Assembly (NCBI GenBank): GCA_964450865.1
Contig: CAYVHB010000010.1
Span: forward strand, 1-64,000
DNA from: CAYVHB01 sp964450865
GTDB lineage: Bacteria > Bacillota > Clostridia > Saccharofermentanales > UBA5734
Direction: 5' to 3'
Length of the DNA: 64,000 bases
Every line of letters begins with the position of its first letter. The stretch's first letter is position 1. Position numbers and translations under genes: made by a program. The notes under the pieces are model-generated. The model did no database searches. It was not told where the DNA came from and saw nothing but the letters and a program-made list of their open reading frames with translations. Positions 25,951-35,110 of this stretch are shown one piece after another.

Positions 25951-26803
25951 CGGTCAAACGACTCATCTATTTCGTTACCGCCATAATAAGGCTCCCATGA
26001 AGCCAAGCTTGCTGCATGGGTTAGTCTGCTTTTGTTTGCAGGCTTCTTTACCCATACCATCATGCAGCCCGTTTGAAATCCGATTATGTTCGCATAAGCC
26101 ATACACTTTGATTAGGCATGATCACACCAGTGTTTAAGCTTTCCGAAGCTGATTCTATCTACAATAGATCATGGTATTCAGATATGACTTTTTATGATTG
26201 CTTTTATCGGCTAAGGAATCAAAAACGGAAATTTGAGTACAGATTGTGGATATTTCTGTAAAGCCATAGGAAAGGATCAGCAGTATAGTCAAAGTGATTG
26301 ATTTGCGAAGTGCCTCACATGCTATACCTCTACGTTTTAAGCCGTCCAAAATTTCTCAATTAAAGTGTAAAGGTGATTGAGACAATAAGTAGATATCAAG
26401 ACGCTTACAATGATTTATAGACTGCCGATCCATTTATGATTGATGTTCTTAATAATAGCACATAATATAATGATGTTTAACTTATATTTAAATAAATTAA
26501 TTGTCCTATAAAACGTATAATAAAAAATAAAAATTAAAAAATCTATTCCAATAATCGGTTTTATTTGTTATAATCAGGTCATAATAAGTCATATATGAAA
26601 AACCAGATTAAATAAAATGGGCTTATAAATATATCGATATGATTTTTACATTTTAGAACATCTATTATAATATAATAACATAGAATGTGAATTTCCAATT
26701 GATTGTTCGCTGTTTCTAGATCGAAACGCTGGAAACATGCTGTATAGACTGGTAAATACTTTGTGCTAAAGAATCGCTGAAAATGAATGGCTGATGGAGG
26801 CAT
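25951..26803. other. AT-rich intergenic region upstream of cas3
   Basis: About 850 bp with no convincing gene on either strand; short open frames lack ribosome sites. Composition becomes markedly AT-rich after about 26150. Just downstream of the GAP1-like gene are nested inverted repeats (CCCATG 25994-25999 / CATGGG 26015-26020, and GAAGCC 25999-26004 / GGCTTC 26041-26046), possibly a termination or boundary structure. The final 250 bases hold the probable cas promoter. Confidence 0.6.
26566..26574 (+). promoter_or_regulatory. Extended -10 promoter for the cas operon
   Basis: TGTTATAAT matches TGnTATAAT exactly in an AT-rich context, about 230 bases before the cas3 ATG. The -35 region (TTCCAA) is weak. 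Other promoters in this AT-rich stretch cannot be excluded. Confidence 0.4.
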
Positions 26804-29236
26804 ATGTTAATAGCAAGATTTTGCGAAAATGGCACTGAACAACCTTTGAGTCAGCATCTGGAAGCGGTATCCGGATGGTGTTCATCGTTTGCACAGCAGC
26901 TAGGTCTTACGCAAACTGGAAGGTTGATCGGTTTGCTACATGACATGGGAAAGGCTGGCCATCCATTTCAAGAATATATCCGTTATTGTCAGACGCATCC
27001 CAACGACACAAGTATGCGGGGTACTGTTCCGCATGCGATTGTCGGGGCAAAATTTATCTATGAGACCTTTTTTAATGAGACAGTTAAATCAATTGATAAT
27101 CTCATTGTGTTGATTGTTGCCTTAACAGTCTCCGGTCATCATAGCGGTCTGATCGACTGTGTTTCCCCAGACGGTGATCAGCCACTTTATGACCGGCTCT
27201 TGAAAGATGATCCAAAGCTACAGATTAAAGATTATCTTGAGCGTTTTCGGGCGATCCAACCAACGAATTCCGACATTCAGTTATTGTTTCAGGATGCCAC
27301 AAGCGAGATTAAAGCTGTAGCCGCAAACTGCAGAGAACACGGTTTGCCAGGAGAATTTGTTGTTGGGATGCTGACGAGGTTTCTTTTCAGTTGCCTGATC
27401 GATGCAGATCGGTATGATGCGTACAATTTTGATGCTGGAATCAATCAAAATCCACTTGCTCCTACAATGACACCCTGGACTGAATTATCAGAAAAGCTTG
27501 AGCGCCATTTGGCCAGTTTGGATTCAAATCGACCCATCAATATGATGCGTCAGGATATTTCCACGCGCTGCAAAAATGCCGCTGTCAACCCGTGCGGTAT
27601 TTATCGCCTGAGTGTGCCAACTGGTGGGGGTAAAACGCTCGCCAGTCTCCGTTTTGCTATCGAACATGCCAAACATTACAAGAAAGACAGGATATTCTAC
27701 ATCATTCCATATACGACAATCATCGACCAGAATGCCTTAGCGATCCGTGGCATTCTTCAACATGAGGACCTGATTCTTGAGCATCATTCGAATGTTTTCA
27801 GCGAGGATAATAATCAGTCAGAAAACAGAAATAACGAAAATGCAAGGGTAAATGATCATAAGTTACTTACTGAGCGATGGAGCAGTCCAATTATTTTAAC
27901 CACCATGGTGCAGTTCATGAACTGTTTGTATAGCGGAGGTACCAGTGCGGTTCGGCGGATGCACCATCTGACTAATAGTGTTCTGATTTTTGATGAGATA
28001 CAATCTGTACCGCAGAATTGTATCCACCTTTTGAATTCAGCCCTCAATTTTCTGAATCGGCTGGGGCAGTCAACCATTATTTTATGTACTGCTACCCAAC
28101 CCGCTCTGAATATTGTGAATCGACCCTTGCTATTAGCAGAATCAGCGCAAATCGTACAGAATTTGGACGAGATTTTTCGACTTTTCAAACGAACGCATGT
28201 CATCAATGCTTGTATGGATGGAGGGTATTCTATCAAATCACTCTGTGAATTTTTTCTGGAGAAAATCAGTCTTTCCGAGCTGCAGACTGGTCTGATTATC
28301 ATGAATACAAAACGGGCAGCGCTTGAGTGTTATGATGAGATATGTCGTTTAAACAATGAGCTGCCAGAAAGACAGAAATATAAAATTTTTCATCTTAGTA
28401 CGGGAATGTGTCCTGCTCATCGCAAAATAGTCCTTCAACAGATTCGAGATAGGCTGGCTAATGAGCGAATTATTTGTGTCAGTACACAATTGATAGAGGC
28501 AGGTGTCGATTTATCCTTTCAGTGTGTTATCCGGGCATTAGCCGGTCTTGATTCTATCGCGCAGGCTGCCGGTCGCTGTAACCGCCATGGTGAAGCGACT
28601 AGCCGGGATGTATTCATTGTGAATATCGCCGGTGAGAACTTGAAAAATCTGCCAGAGATTCAAGCAGCTCAAGATGCTGCCCGGCGCGTTCTACAGGAGA
28701 TGCAAAACGATCCAACAGCATATGGTGGGGATTTACTATCTCCTCAAGCGATTGAGCAATATTATCAGTATCTATATCAGAAATCAAAAAACAGCCTGAT
28801 GATGGACTACCCTGTTCGCGCTGTCGCTCCAAGTGCAACAATATATGACCTGGTGAGTGCCAACAAGCTGGGGTGTGGTGCTCTTTCCAACCGTTCGATT
28901 CCGAAACCCCAAATGACGCAAGCCTTTGGCACGGTCGGTGAGCACTTCCGTGTTATCCAGGACGATACATCGGCCGTGTTAGTTCCGTATCAAGATGGCA
29001 AATCACTGATTCAGCGATTAAGTAGCAAAGACCAGGCGCTTAAAGAGAGATTCGCTGATATCCGGCTTGCACAGCAATATTCTGTCAATATTTTTTCAGA
29101 AATGATGAAGCAACTGGAAAAAGCGCATGCTATTGAAATTCTGCCAGGAGGCTTGCTGGCACTTGATGAGCAATACTATAGCCCAGAGAAGGGCGTGGCA
29201 TTAGTAGGTTCGCCATTGCGAACAATTATCGTGTGA
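26804..29236 (+). CDS. cas3: Cas3 helicase-nuclease (type I-C)
   Basis: 810-residue effector nuclease that is recruited to Cascade-bound targets and shreds DNA. The N-terminal HD nuclease domain shows LLHDMGKAGHPF (HD pair, about 45-56) and further HH motif VSGHHSGL. The superfamily-2 helicase has Walker A VPTGGGKT (about 272-279), Walker B variant FDEIQ (about 396-400) and TATQPA, followed by a C-terminal helicase lobe with TQLIEAGVDLSF and AAGRCNRHG (motifs V and VI). GGAGG lies three bases before the ATG, rather close. First gene of the seven-gene cas operon; full-length for a I-C Cas3, no sign of damage. Confidence 0.97.
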   Translation: MLIARFCENGTEQPLSQHLEAVSGWCSSFAQQLGLTQTGRLIGLLHDMGKAGHPFQEYIRYCQTHPNDTSMRGTVPHAIVGAKFIYETFFNETVKSIDNLIVLIVALTVSGHHSGLIDCVSPDGDQPLYDRLLKDDPKLQIKDYLERFRAIQPTNSDIQLLFQDATSEIKAVAANCREHGLPGEFVVGMLTRFLFSCLIDADRYDAYNFDAGINQNPLAPTMTPWTELSEKLERHLASLDSNRPINMMRQDISTRCKNAAVNPCGIYRLSVPTGGGKTLASLRFAIEHAKHYKKDRIFYIIPYTTIIDQNALAIRGILQHEDLILEHHSNVFSEDNNQSENRNNENARVNDHKLLTERWSSPIILTTMVQFMNCLYSGGTSAVRRMHHLTNSVLIFDEIQSVPQNCIHLLNSALNFLNRLGQSTIILCTATQPALNIVNRPLLLAESAQIVQNLDEIFRLFKRTHVINACMDGGYSIKSLCEFFLEKISLSELQTGLIIMNTKRAALECYDEICRLNNELPERQKYKIFHLSTGMCPAHRKIVLQQIRDRLANERIICVSTQLIEAGVDLSFQCVIRALAGLDSIAQAAGRCNRHGEATSRDVFIVNIAGENLKNLPEIQAAQDAARRVLQEMQNDPTAYGGDLLSPQAIEQYYQYLYQKSKNSLMMDYPVRAVAPSATIYDLVSANKLGCGALSNRSIPKPQMTQAFGTVGEHFRVIQDDTSAVLVPYQDGKSLIQRLSSKDQALKERFADIRLAQQYSVNIFSEMMKQLEKAHAIEILPGGLLALDEQYYSPEKGVALVGSPLRTIIV

Positions 29237-29254
29237 TTTATTGGAGGTGATAAA

Positions 29255-29983
29255 ATGCAAAAACAAAACTCTGTCGAATTTTTGGTTTACGGTCGATATG
29301 CTCTGTTTAGCGACCCTGTAACGCGAATTGGCGGCGAAAAATTCAGTTATCAAATCCCAACCTATCAGTCACTCAAAGGCATTCTGGAAAGCGTTTACTG
29401 GAAGCCAACTTTCATCTGGGTTATTGATGCCCTGAGAGTTATGAATCCAATCCGTACCGAATCCAAAGGTATTCGTCCGATTAATTACAACGGCGGCAAT
29501 TCCCTTGCTCTCTATACTTATCTGAAAGATGTCAACTACCAGGTAAGGGCTCATTTCGAATGGAATGAAAATCGACCTGGTCTCATGCAGGATCGTAATG
29601 AAAATAAACACCACATGATTGCTCGGCGCATGATTGATCGTGGCGGTCGTCGCGATATATTCCTGGGGACACGGGAGTGCCAAGGTTATGTGGAGCCATG
29701 CAAATTTGGTGAAGGTTCTGGGTTTTATGACAGTTACGGTGAGTTGGATCTCGGCATGATGATGCATGGATTTGATTATCCAGATGAATCGGGCACTCAA
29801 GAACTGGCTGTTCGACTTTGGTATCCTCGATTGACGAATGGTGTTGTTCAATTTATACGTCCAGACCAATGTGATATCCGCCGCAGTATCCGTGCTATGC
29901 AGATGTTTCCATTCGAATCAGGACGTAATTTCTCAGGACTAAATGAATCAGGCTTGATTGTCGAGGACCAGAAAGGGGTGTGA
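29255..29983 (+). CDS. cas5c: Cas5c (Cas5d), crRNA-processing subunit of type I-C
   Basis: 242 residues with the I-C Cas5 pattern: N-terminal FLVYGRYALFSDPVTRIGGEKFSYQIPTYQSLKGILESVYWKPTFIW, then IRPINYNGGNSLALYTYLKDVNYQVRAHFEWN and MIARRMIDRGGRRDIFLGTRECQGYVEPC. In type I-C systems, which lack Cas6, Cas5 cuts the repeat RNA and stays on the 5' handle. The array downstream has a matching GATTGAAAT 3' end. GGAGG precedes ATG by 8 bases; 18 bases after cas3 and 6 before cas8c. Confidence 0.96.
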   Translation: MQKQNSVEFLVYGRYALFSDPVTRIGGEKFSYQIPTYQSLKGILESVYWKPTFIWVIDALRVMNPIRTESKGIRPINYNGGNSLALYTYLKDVNYQVRAHFEWNENRPGLMQDRNENKHHMIARRMIDRGGRRDIFLGTRECQGYVEPCKFGEGSGFYDSYGELDLGMMMHGFDYPDESGTQELAVRLWYPRLTNGVVQFIRPDQCDIRRSIRAMQMFPFESGRNFSGLNESGLIVEDQKGV

Positions 29984-29989
29984 TGACGC

Positions 29990-31972
29990 TTGGGTTGGAT
30001 GCAAAAGCTTTATGAGACCTATGAAAACTGTGCCACCATTATCGGACTTGAGCCCCTGAGCGATTTGCAGGTTAAATCTAAATCGGACGATGCTGTTTTA
30101 TTGCCAATTGCTCATACCTTGCTTAAAGCCCATATCACGGTTGATCTGGATGGTAGCGGCAATATTCTGGGTGCTCAGGCAAGAGAAGATGTCACAGGTA
30201 CAATAGCCCCTTGCACTGAGGATTCCGAAAGCAGGGCTGGCACGATGCCCCCACCTCACCCTTTATTTGATAAACTGCAGTATCTGGCCGGAGATTTTGG
30301 AACATATACCGGGGAAACCGCTGGTCACTTTCATCAGGCTTACTTGGCACAATTGGCTAACTGGAGTCAGTCTGAATTTTCCAATCCAATGGTGGCAGCA
30401 ATTTATCAGTATCTGAACAAGGGGCAACTGATAACTGATCTGGTTGAAAAGCACGTTCTCTTTCTAGACCAGAATAAAAGACTGATTGATAAATGGGAGG
30501 GTTCTAAGGAAAGCGCACCCGATATTTTCAAGATAAGAAATTGTACCCCGAGTGAGGTTTTTGTTCGCTTCACTGTAAATATTCCTGGTATTAAGGAAAA
30601 TCGCGTCTGGATGGATTCTGATGTTCGTTCTAGTTTTATTCAGTACACCCTTTGGCAGCAAAATGAGAAGCGCCTTTGTTATGTAACTGGTAAAAACATT
30701 CCATTCATTGAAAAGCACCCAAAGAAAATTATCAATACATTAGCAAATGCCAAGCTTATTTCTGCCAATGATAACTCTGGTTTCACGTATCGAGGCCGCT
30801 TTTCCGAGGGAGGTCAAGCAGTCAGCATCGGTTATGATACTTCTCTAAAAGCTCACAACGCATTGCGATGGTTAGTCCAAACAAGAGGCAGACGATTTGA
30901 TACCAAGGTAATCCTCGCTTGGGATACCGGAAACAATAATATCCCTTCTCCAGTTGATAGCAGTGAAGATGCTTTTGGTGAGGAATCAGGACGAAGCGCT
31001 GCTGACTTATTACAGGAGTCTGATGTACGGACGGACCGGCGCTATTCCGTTGCATTCAACAAAGCAGTAGCCTGTTTCAGTCACACTGATCCGGGATTCC
31101 ATGGAGAAATTATTGTTATGGCTTTGGACTGTTCAACAGTTGGCAGATTGTCAATCACCTATTACCGTGAATTACGACGAAGCGAATATATTGACAGAAT
31201 TACCAACTGGTATAACACGTGTGTATGGTTGCTTCCTGGCAGAAATAATGAGGAAAAGCGATCCTATGTATATCTGGGGACACCGTCCGCTAATGATATT
31301 GCCCAGGCTGTCTACGGAAGCAAGGGTAGCGACAAATTGAAGAAATCGGTTCCTGAGCGACTGTTTGCCAGTATCTTTGATGGCGTCAGCTTGCCAGAAG
31401 ATCTGATCCTGGCGACTGCGCGCAGGGCATCCAATCCGGTTTCTATGGAATGGTGGGAATGGAATAAAACGCTTTGCATAGCTTGTGCATTGTATAAAAA
31501 GAAATATGAAAAGGAGGGCTACACATTGGCACTTGATGAGAACCGAACTGATCGTAGTTACTTGTTCGGAAGGTTGCTGGCTGTTGCAGATCAAATTGAG
31601 AGATGGGCATTGTCCGGCGAGGATCGGGAAACTAATGCGATGCGGTACATGAATGTCTTTTCTAAAAAGCCAGTTGATACCTGGCGGGTCATTTCTGAAC
31701 GGTTACGGCCTTATCAGTCTCGACTGAAAGGGAAGGCAGCACGTTACAACGATCTGATTACCAGTATTACCGATCGCTTTTTATCCGGTGAGTTCGACAA
31801 AAAACCGGAAGAGTCCCTGAACGGAGCATATCTGCTTGGGTTTCATAACCAACGCCAGGTATTTATCAACGAACGGGATGAAAGAAAGCGCCAGATTGAA
31901 GCGGCCAAACTGCGTGGACAGCAAATCGACATTGATGACGACAATGCAATTATGGGAGGTACAGAACAATGA
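29990..31972 (+). CDS. cas8c: Cas8c, large subunit of type I-C Cascade
   Basis: 660 residues, size and gene position of Csd1/Cas8c. Signature regions: RFTVNIPGIKENRVWMDSDVRSSFIQYTL, CYVTGKNIPFIEKHPKKI, SDNSGFTYRGRF and a C-terminal helical bundle (NDLITSITDRFLSGEFDKKPEESLNGAYLLGFHNQRQ). It recognises the PAM and helps recruit Cas3. Start: TTG 29990, about 11 bases after GGGG, is used because the first ATG (29999) is farther than normal from any ribosome site; either is possible. Its stop overlaps the ATG of cas7 (ATGA), so translation is coupled. Confidence 0.95.
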   Translation: MGWMQKLYETYENCATIIGLEPLSDLQVKSKSDDAVLLPIAHTLLKAHITVDLDGSGNILGAQAREDVTGTIAPCTEDSESRAGTMPPPHPLFDKLQYLAGDFGTYTGETAGHFHQAYLAQLANWSQSEFSNPMVAAIYQYLNKGQLITDLVEKHVLFLDQNKRLIDKWEGSKESAPDIFKIRNCTPSEVFVRFTVNIPGIKENRVWMDSDVRSSFIQYTLWQQNEKRLCYVTGKNIPFIEKHPKKIINTLANAKLISANDNSGFTYRGRFSEGGQAVSIGYDTSLKAHNALRWLVQTRGRRFDTKVILAWDTGNNNIPSPVDSSEDAFGEESGRSAADLLQESDVRTDRRYSVAFNKAVACFSHTDPGFHGEIIVMALDCSTVGRLSITYYRELRRSEYIDRITNWYNTCVWLLPGRNNEEKRSYVYLGTPSANDIAQAVYGSKGSDKLKKSVPERLFASIFDGVSLPEDLILATARRASNPVSMEWWEWNKTLCIACALYKKKYEKEGYTLALDENRTDRSYLFGRLLAVADQIERWALSGEDRETNAMRYMNVFSKKPVDTWRVISERLRPYQSRLKGKAARYNDLITSITDRFLSGEFDKKPEESLNGAYLLGFHNQRQVFINERDERKRQIEAAKLRGQQIDIDDDNAIMGGTEQ

Positions 31973-32838
31973 GTCTTGCTAACAAAATTGACTTCGCGGT
32001 AATCTTTACCGTTCACAACGCGAATCCGAACGGTGACCCTCTTAACGGCAATCGTCCCCGAATTGATTATAATGGTTTTGGCGAGGTATCCGATGTTTGT
32101 CTGAAACGCAAGTTGCGTAATCGCCTGCAAGATATGGGTGAATCCATTTTCGTGCAATCTGATGATCGGCGCGTTGATGAGTATCGCAGTTTAAAAGAGC
32201 GTGCTGAGGGTTGTGATTCTCTGATGAAAGTCAATAACGGCAAAAACCCCGCCCTTTTCGCCAAAGTTGCTTGTGACTATTGGTTTGATGTACGTGCCTT
32301 TGGTCAAGTCTTTGCCTACAAAGCACTGGGAAAGGCTTCAGACGTTTCAATTGGAGTTCGTGGTCCAGTTTCCATTCAGAGTGCTGTTAGCATTACACCG
32401 GTCATGTTATCCGAAATGCAAATTACCAAAAGCGTTAATAACGAACCATCCTCAAAAGGAGATCGAAAATCGTCCGATACGATGGGAACGAAACATCGTG
32501 TGGACTTTGGCGTCTATGTTACCTATGGTAGTATCAATACGCAGCTTGCAGCAAAAACTGGTTTTAATGATCCTGATGCCATGAAGATTCTCGAAGCATT
32601 GAAGTCTTTGTTTGAAAATGACACTTCCGCCGCTCGTCCGGACGGTACGATGGAAGTCGTGCGCGTTTATTGGTGGCAACACAATTGTCCGACTGGTCAG
32701 TTCTCGTCAGCAAAAGTTCACCGTAGCCTGCAAATTAAACCTAAGGACGGTGTCAGCGAGCTGCGCAGGATTGAGGACTTCGACATCATCCTTTCTAATC
32801 TGGAGGGGCTTGTGCCACAAATCTGTGACGGCGTTTAA
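31969..32838 (+). CDS. cas7c: Cas7c, backbone subunit of type I-C Cascade
   Basis: 289 residues matching Csd2/Cas7: begins NKIDFAVIFTVHNANPNGDPLNGNRPRIDYNGFGEVSDVCLKRKLRNRLQD, continues with CDYWFDVRAFGQVFA, GVRGPVSIQSAVSI, and TMGTKHRVDFGVYV. Six or so copies coat the crRNA guide in Cascade. ATG lies 8 bases after GGAGG and overlaps the cas8c stop by four bases. The cas4 start overlaps its 3' end by 14 bases. Confidence 0.97.
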   Translation: MSLANKIDFAVIFTVHNANPNGDPLNGNRPRIDYNGFGEVSDVCLKRKLRNRLQDMGESIFVQSDDRRVDEYRSLKERAEGCDSLMKVNNGKNPALFAKVACDYWFDVRAFGQVFAYKALGKASDVSIGVRGPVSIQSAVSITPVMLSEMQITKSVNNEPSSKGDRKSSDTMGTKHRVDFGVYVTYGSINTQLAAKTGFNDPDAMKILEALKSLFENDTSAARPDGTMEVVRVYWWQHNCPTGQFSSAKVHRSLQIKPKDGVSELRRIEDFDIILSNLEGLVPQICDGV

Positions 32839-33505
32839 AAACGCAACAACATATGCAGAAGAAGATTTCCTGGCTTTATCAGGAATACAACATTTTTCTT
32901 TTTGTCGTAGACAATGGGCCTTGATTCATATCGAGCAACAGTGGCTGGAAAACCTACGAACGATCGAAGGCGGCTTTCTTCATGAAAAGGCCCATGAAGG
33001 AACCGTTGAAAAGCGCGGTAACATCATCATATCAAGAGGGCTGCAGATATACTCAGCCACTCTTGGCATACGGGGTGTCTGCGATGTGGTTGAGTTTCAT
33101 AAGGATCCAAACGGGGTGCCCCTCTCCACGCGAGAGGGGCTATTCCAGCCTATTCCCGTAGAGTACAAACGTGGAATGCCGAAGGACGGTGACCATGACC
33201 TGCTTCAGCTTTGTGCTCAGGCCATGTGTCTTGAAGAAATGCTGTTATGTAGCATCCCCGTTGGTTACGTTTATTATGGCGAGACCAAGAAACGTCTGAC
33301 CGTTCAACTGGGTGATGCATTGCGCGAACAGGTTCGGGATATGTTACGTGAAATGCATGACATGTACCATCGTCGGTTTACACCAAAAGTTAAGCCTGCA
33401 GCACGTTGTAAAGCTTGTTCGCTTTCGGATGTTTGTCTGCCTATTTTGTGTAAAAGTTTATCGGTAGATGATTATCTGAAACAAAAATTGGGAGAGATAG
33501 AGTAA
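32825..33505 (+). CDS. cas4: Cas4 PAM-selecting nuclease
   Basis: 226 residues with the Cas4 pattern: LALSGIQHFSFCRRQWALIHIEQ (first conserved cysteine), then the RecB-like nuclease core EYKRGMPKDGDHDLLQLCAQAMCLEEM (Asp/Glu/Lys, GD...Q), and the C-terminal KAACRCKACSLSDVC-like region, giving the [4Fe-4S] cysteines. Cas4 trims prespacers so that they carry the right PAM. The open frame begins upstream inside cas7; no ATG is in frame before the conserved core, so GTG 32825 is chosen (17 bases after GGAGG, rather far; overlap of 14 bases with cas7). Overlaps the cas1 ATG at its stop (TAATG). Confidence 0.9.
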   Translation: MTAFKNATTYAEEDFLALSGIQHFSFCRRQWALIHIEQQWLENLRTIEGGFLHEKAHEGTVEKRGNIIISRGLQIYSATLGIRGVCDVVEFHKDPNGVPLSTREGLFQPIPVEYKRGMPKDGDHDLLQLCAQAMCLEEMLLCSIPVGYVYYGETKKRLTVQLGDALREQVRDMLREMHDMYHRRFTPKVKPAARCKACSLSDVCLPILCKSLSVDDYLKQKLGEIE

Positions 33506-34536
33506 TGCGCAAGCTCTTAAATACGCTTTATGTCACATCGCCGGATTGTTATCTGGCACTGGATGGCGAAAATGTTGTAGTTCGTCGGGATGAAGCAGAA
33601 TTGGTGCGGTTACCGCTGCATAATCTGGAAGGGATTGTAACGTTTGGCTATACCGGTGCCAGTCCGGCGATAATGGGTGCCTGTGCCGAAAGGAATATTT
33701 CCCTATGTTTCATGACCCAGCATGGCCGATTTATAGCAAGGGTTGTTGGTGAAGTACGAGGCAATGTGACACTGCGCAAAATTCAGAATAATATATCCCA
33801 AAGCGAAATGGACTCAGCCAGAGTTGCCAGAAATATGCTTATCGGCAAACTATTCAACACTCGCTGGGTCATTGAACGAGCAACTCGTGACCATTCGCTG
33901 CAAATTGATGTCGGTAAATTGAAAGATGCCTCCCTGCATCTTCAAAACTCGATCCTAGGCATACAATCCGCCTCAAATCTAGGCGAAATGCGTGGTATAG
34001 AGGGCGAAGCTGCTTCTGTTTATTTTCACGTTTTTGATGATTTGATACTGCAACAAAAGGACGCATTTAATTTCCATGGACGCACGAAGCGACCACCCAT
34101 GGACAATGTCAATGCCATGCTATCATTTGGTTATACCTTGTTGGCTAATGAAACCGCTGCAGCTCTGGAGACCGTCGGTCTTGATCCTTATGTCGGATTC
34201 TTGCATCGTGACCGGCCAGGACGGATTTCACTGGCATTGGATCTGATGGAAGAGCTGCGGGCGGTCTTTGCGGACCGTTTTGTAATATCTCTGATCAATA
34301 GGCGTGAAATTAGTAAAGAAGGATTCATTACCCGTGAAAATGGATCAGTAATTATGGATACTGAAACGCGTAAAAAGTTACTGTCGGCCTGGCAAGTTCG
34401 AAAGCAAGAGGTAATAACTCACCCATTCTTAGACGAGAAAATCCCTTGGGGACTGGTTCCATACGCTCAGGCTATGTTACTAGCACGGTATTTACGGGGC
34501 GATCTGGATGCGTATCCACCATTCATGTGGAAATAA
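33505..34536 (+). CDS. cas1: Cas1 integrase (type I-C)
   Basis: 343 residues, full length. Metal-binding residues of the active site are visible in GIEGEAASVYF (Glu, about residue 168), the HRDRPGRISLALDLMEELR block (His and Glu/Asp) and surrounding conserved helices. With Cas2 it integrates new spacers at the leader. The ATG overlaps the cas4 stop (TAATG), so the two are translationally coupled. Gap of about 110 bases to cas2, with an AGGAGG (34540s) that serves no visible gene. Confidence 0.97.
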   Translation: MRKLLNTLYVTSPDCYLALDGENVVVRRDEAELVRLPLHNLEGIVTFGYTGASPAIMGACAERNISLCFMTQHGRFIARVVGEVRGNVTLRKIQNNISQSEMDSARVARNMLIGKLFNTRWVIERATRDHSLQIDVGKLKDASLHLQNSILGIQSASNLGEMRGIEGEAASVYFHVFDDLILQQKDAFNFHGRTKRPPMDNVNAMLSFGYTLLANETAAALETVGLDPYVGFLHRDRPGRISLALDLMEELRAVFADRFVISLINRREISKEGFITRENGSVIMDTETRKKLLSAWQVRKQEVITHPFLDEKIPWGLVPYAQAMLLARYLRGDLDAYPPFMWK

Positions 34537-34649
34537 CAGGAGGATACATCAATAGACACTCAACACAAATGCTGACATTATCGCAGGTTCTCGTTGTTCA
34601 ATAAATTATTGTCACCGTACGACTATTTAAATACAGGAGGTGATTGGCA

Positions 34650-34940
34650 ATGCTGGTTCTGATTACATATGATGTAAATACGGAAACCGCATCTGGAAGA
34701 CGGCGGCTCAGGCAGGTTGCCAAGCAATGTGTAAATTATGGTACAAGGGTTCAAAACTCGGTTTTCGAATGTGTACTGGATAGTGCAAAACTGGCGCAAG
34801 TCCAACATGTTCTTGAGCAAATTATTGATAAGAATGTAGATAGTCTGCGCTTTTATAATCTGGGTAATAGCTATCAGAGTAAAATTATCCACATGGGTAC
34901 CAAACCATCCTTCTCGGTAGAGGATCCCCTTATAATCTAG
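34650..34940 (+). CDS. cas2: Cas2 (type I-C)
   Basis: 96 residues: MLVLITYDVNTETASGRRRLRQV start gives the ferredoxin-fold and conserved first-strand Asp; RVQNSVFECVLD follows. AGGAGG lies 9 bases before ATG 34650; the upstream TTG at 34644 is too close to it. Structural partner of Cas1 in spacer acquisition. Last cas gene; the leader begins right after its stop. Confidence 0.97.
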   Translation: MLVLITYDVNTETASGRRRLRQVAKQCVNYGTRVQNSVFECVLDSAKLAQVQHVLEQIIDKNVDSLRFYNLGNSYQSKIIHMGTKPSFSVEDPLII

Positions 34941-35110
34941 TGCGAACTCCATATACACGAAATATTACCAGAAGACTCGCACCGGAAAATGACGTATTTT
35001 CCCTCGCACTTTGGCAAGTGAATATGGTTTAATGAACATATAGGTCTCAAAATTACCGGATTTTTGTATAATATGTTTGATAACTGACAGAAATCATGTG
35101 CATAATTGCG
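34941..35110 (+). promoter_or_regulatory. CRISPR leader with a TATAAT promoter element
   Basis: 170-bp AT-rich interval between the cas2 stop and the first repeat, on the side opposite the degenerate terminal repeats, so it is the leader. TATAAT at 35067-35072 lies about 40 bases before the first repeat and probably drives array transcription; the -35 (around GTCTCA) is weak. Confidence 0.7.

Noticed and set aside
26155..26349. 64-codon minus-strand frame in the AT-rich gap before cas3
   Set aside because: No ribosome site and no similarity to known proteins; typical chance frame in AT-rich DNA.
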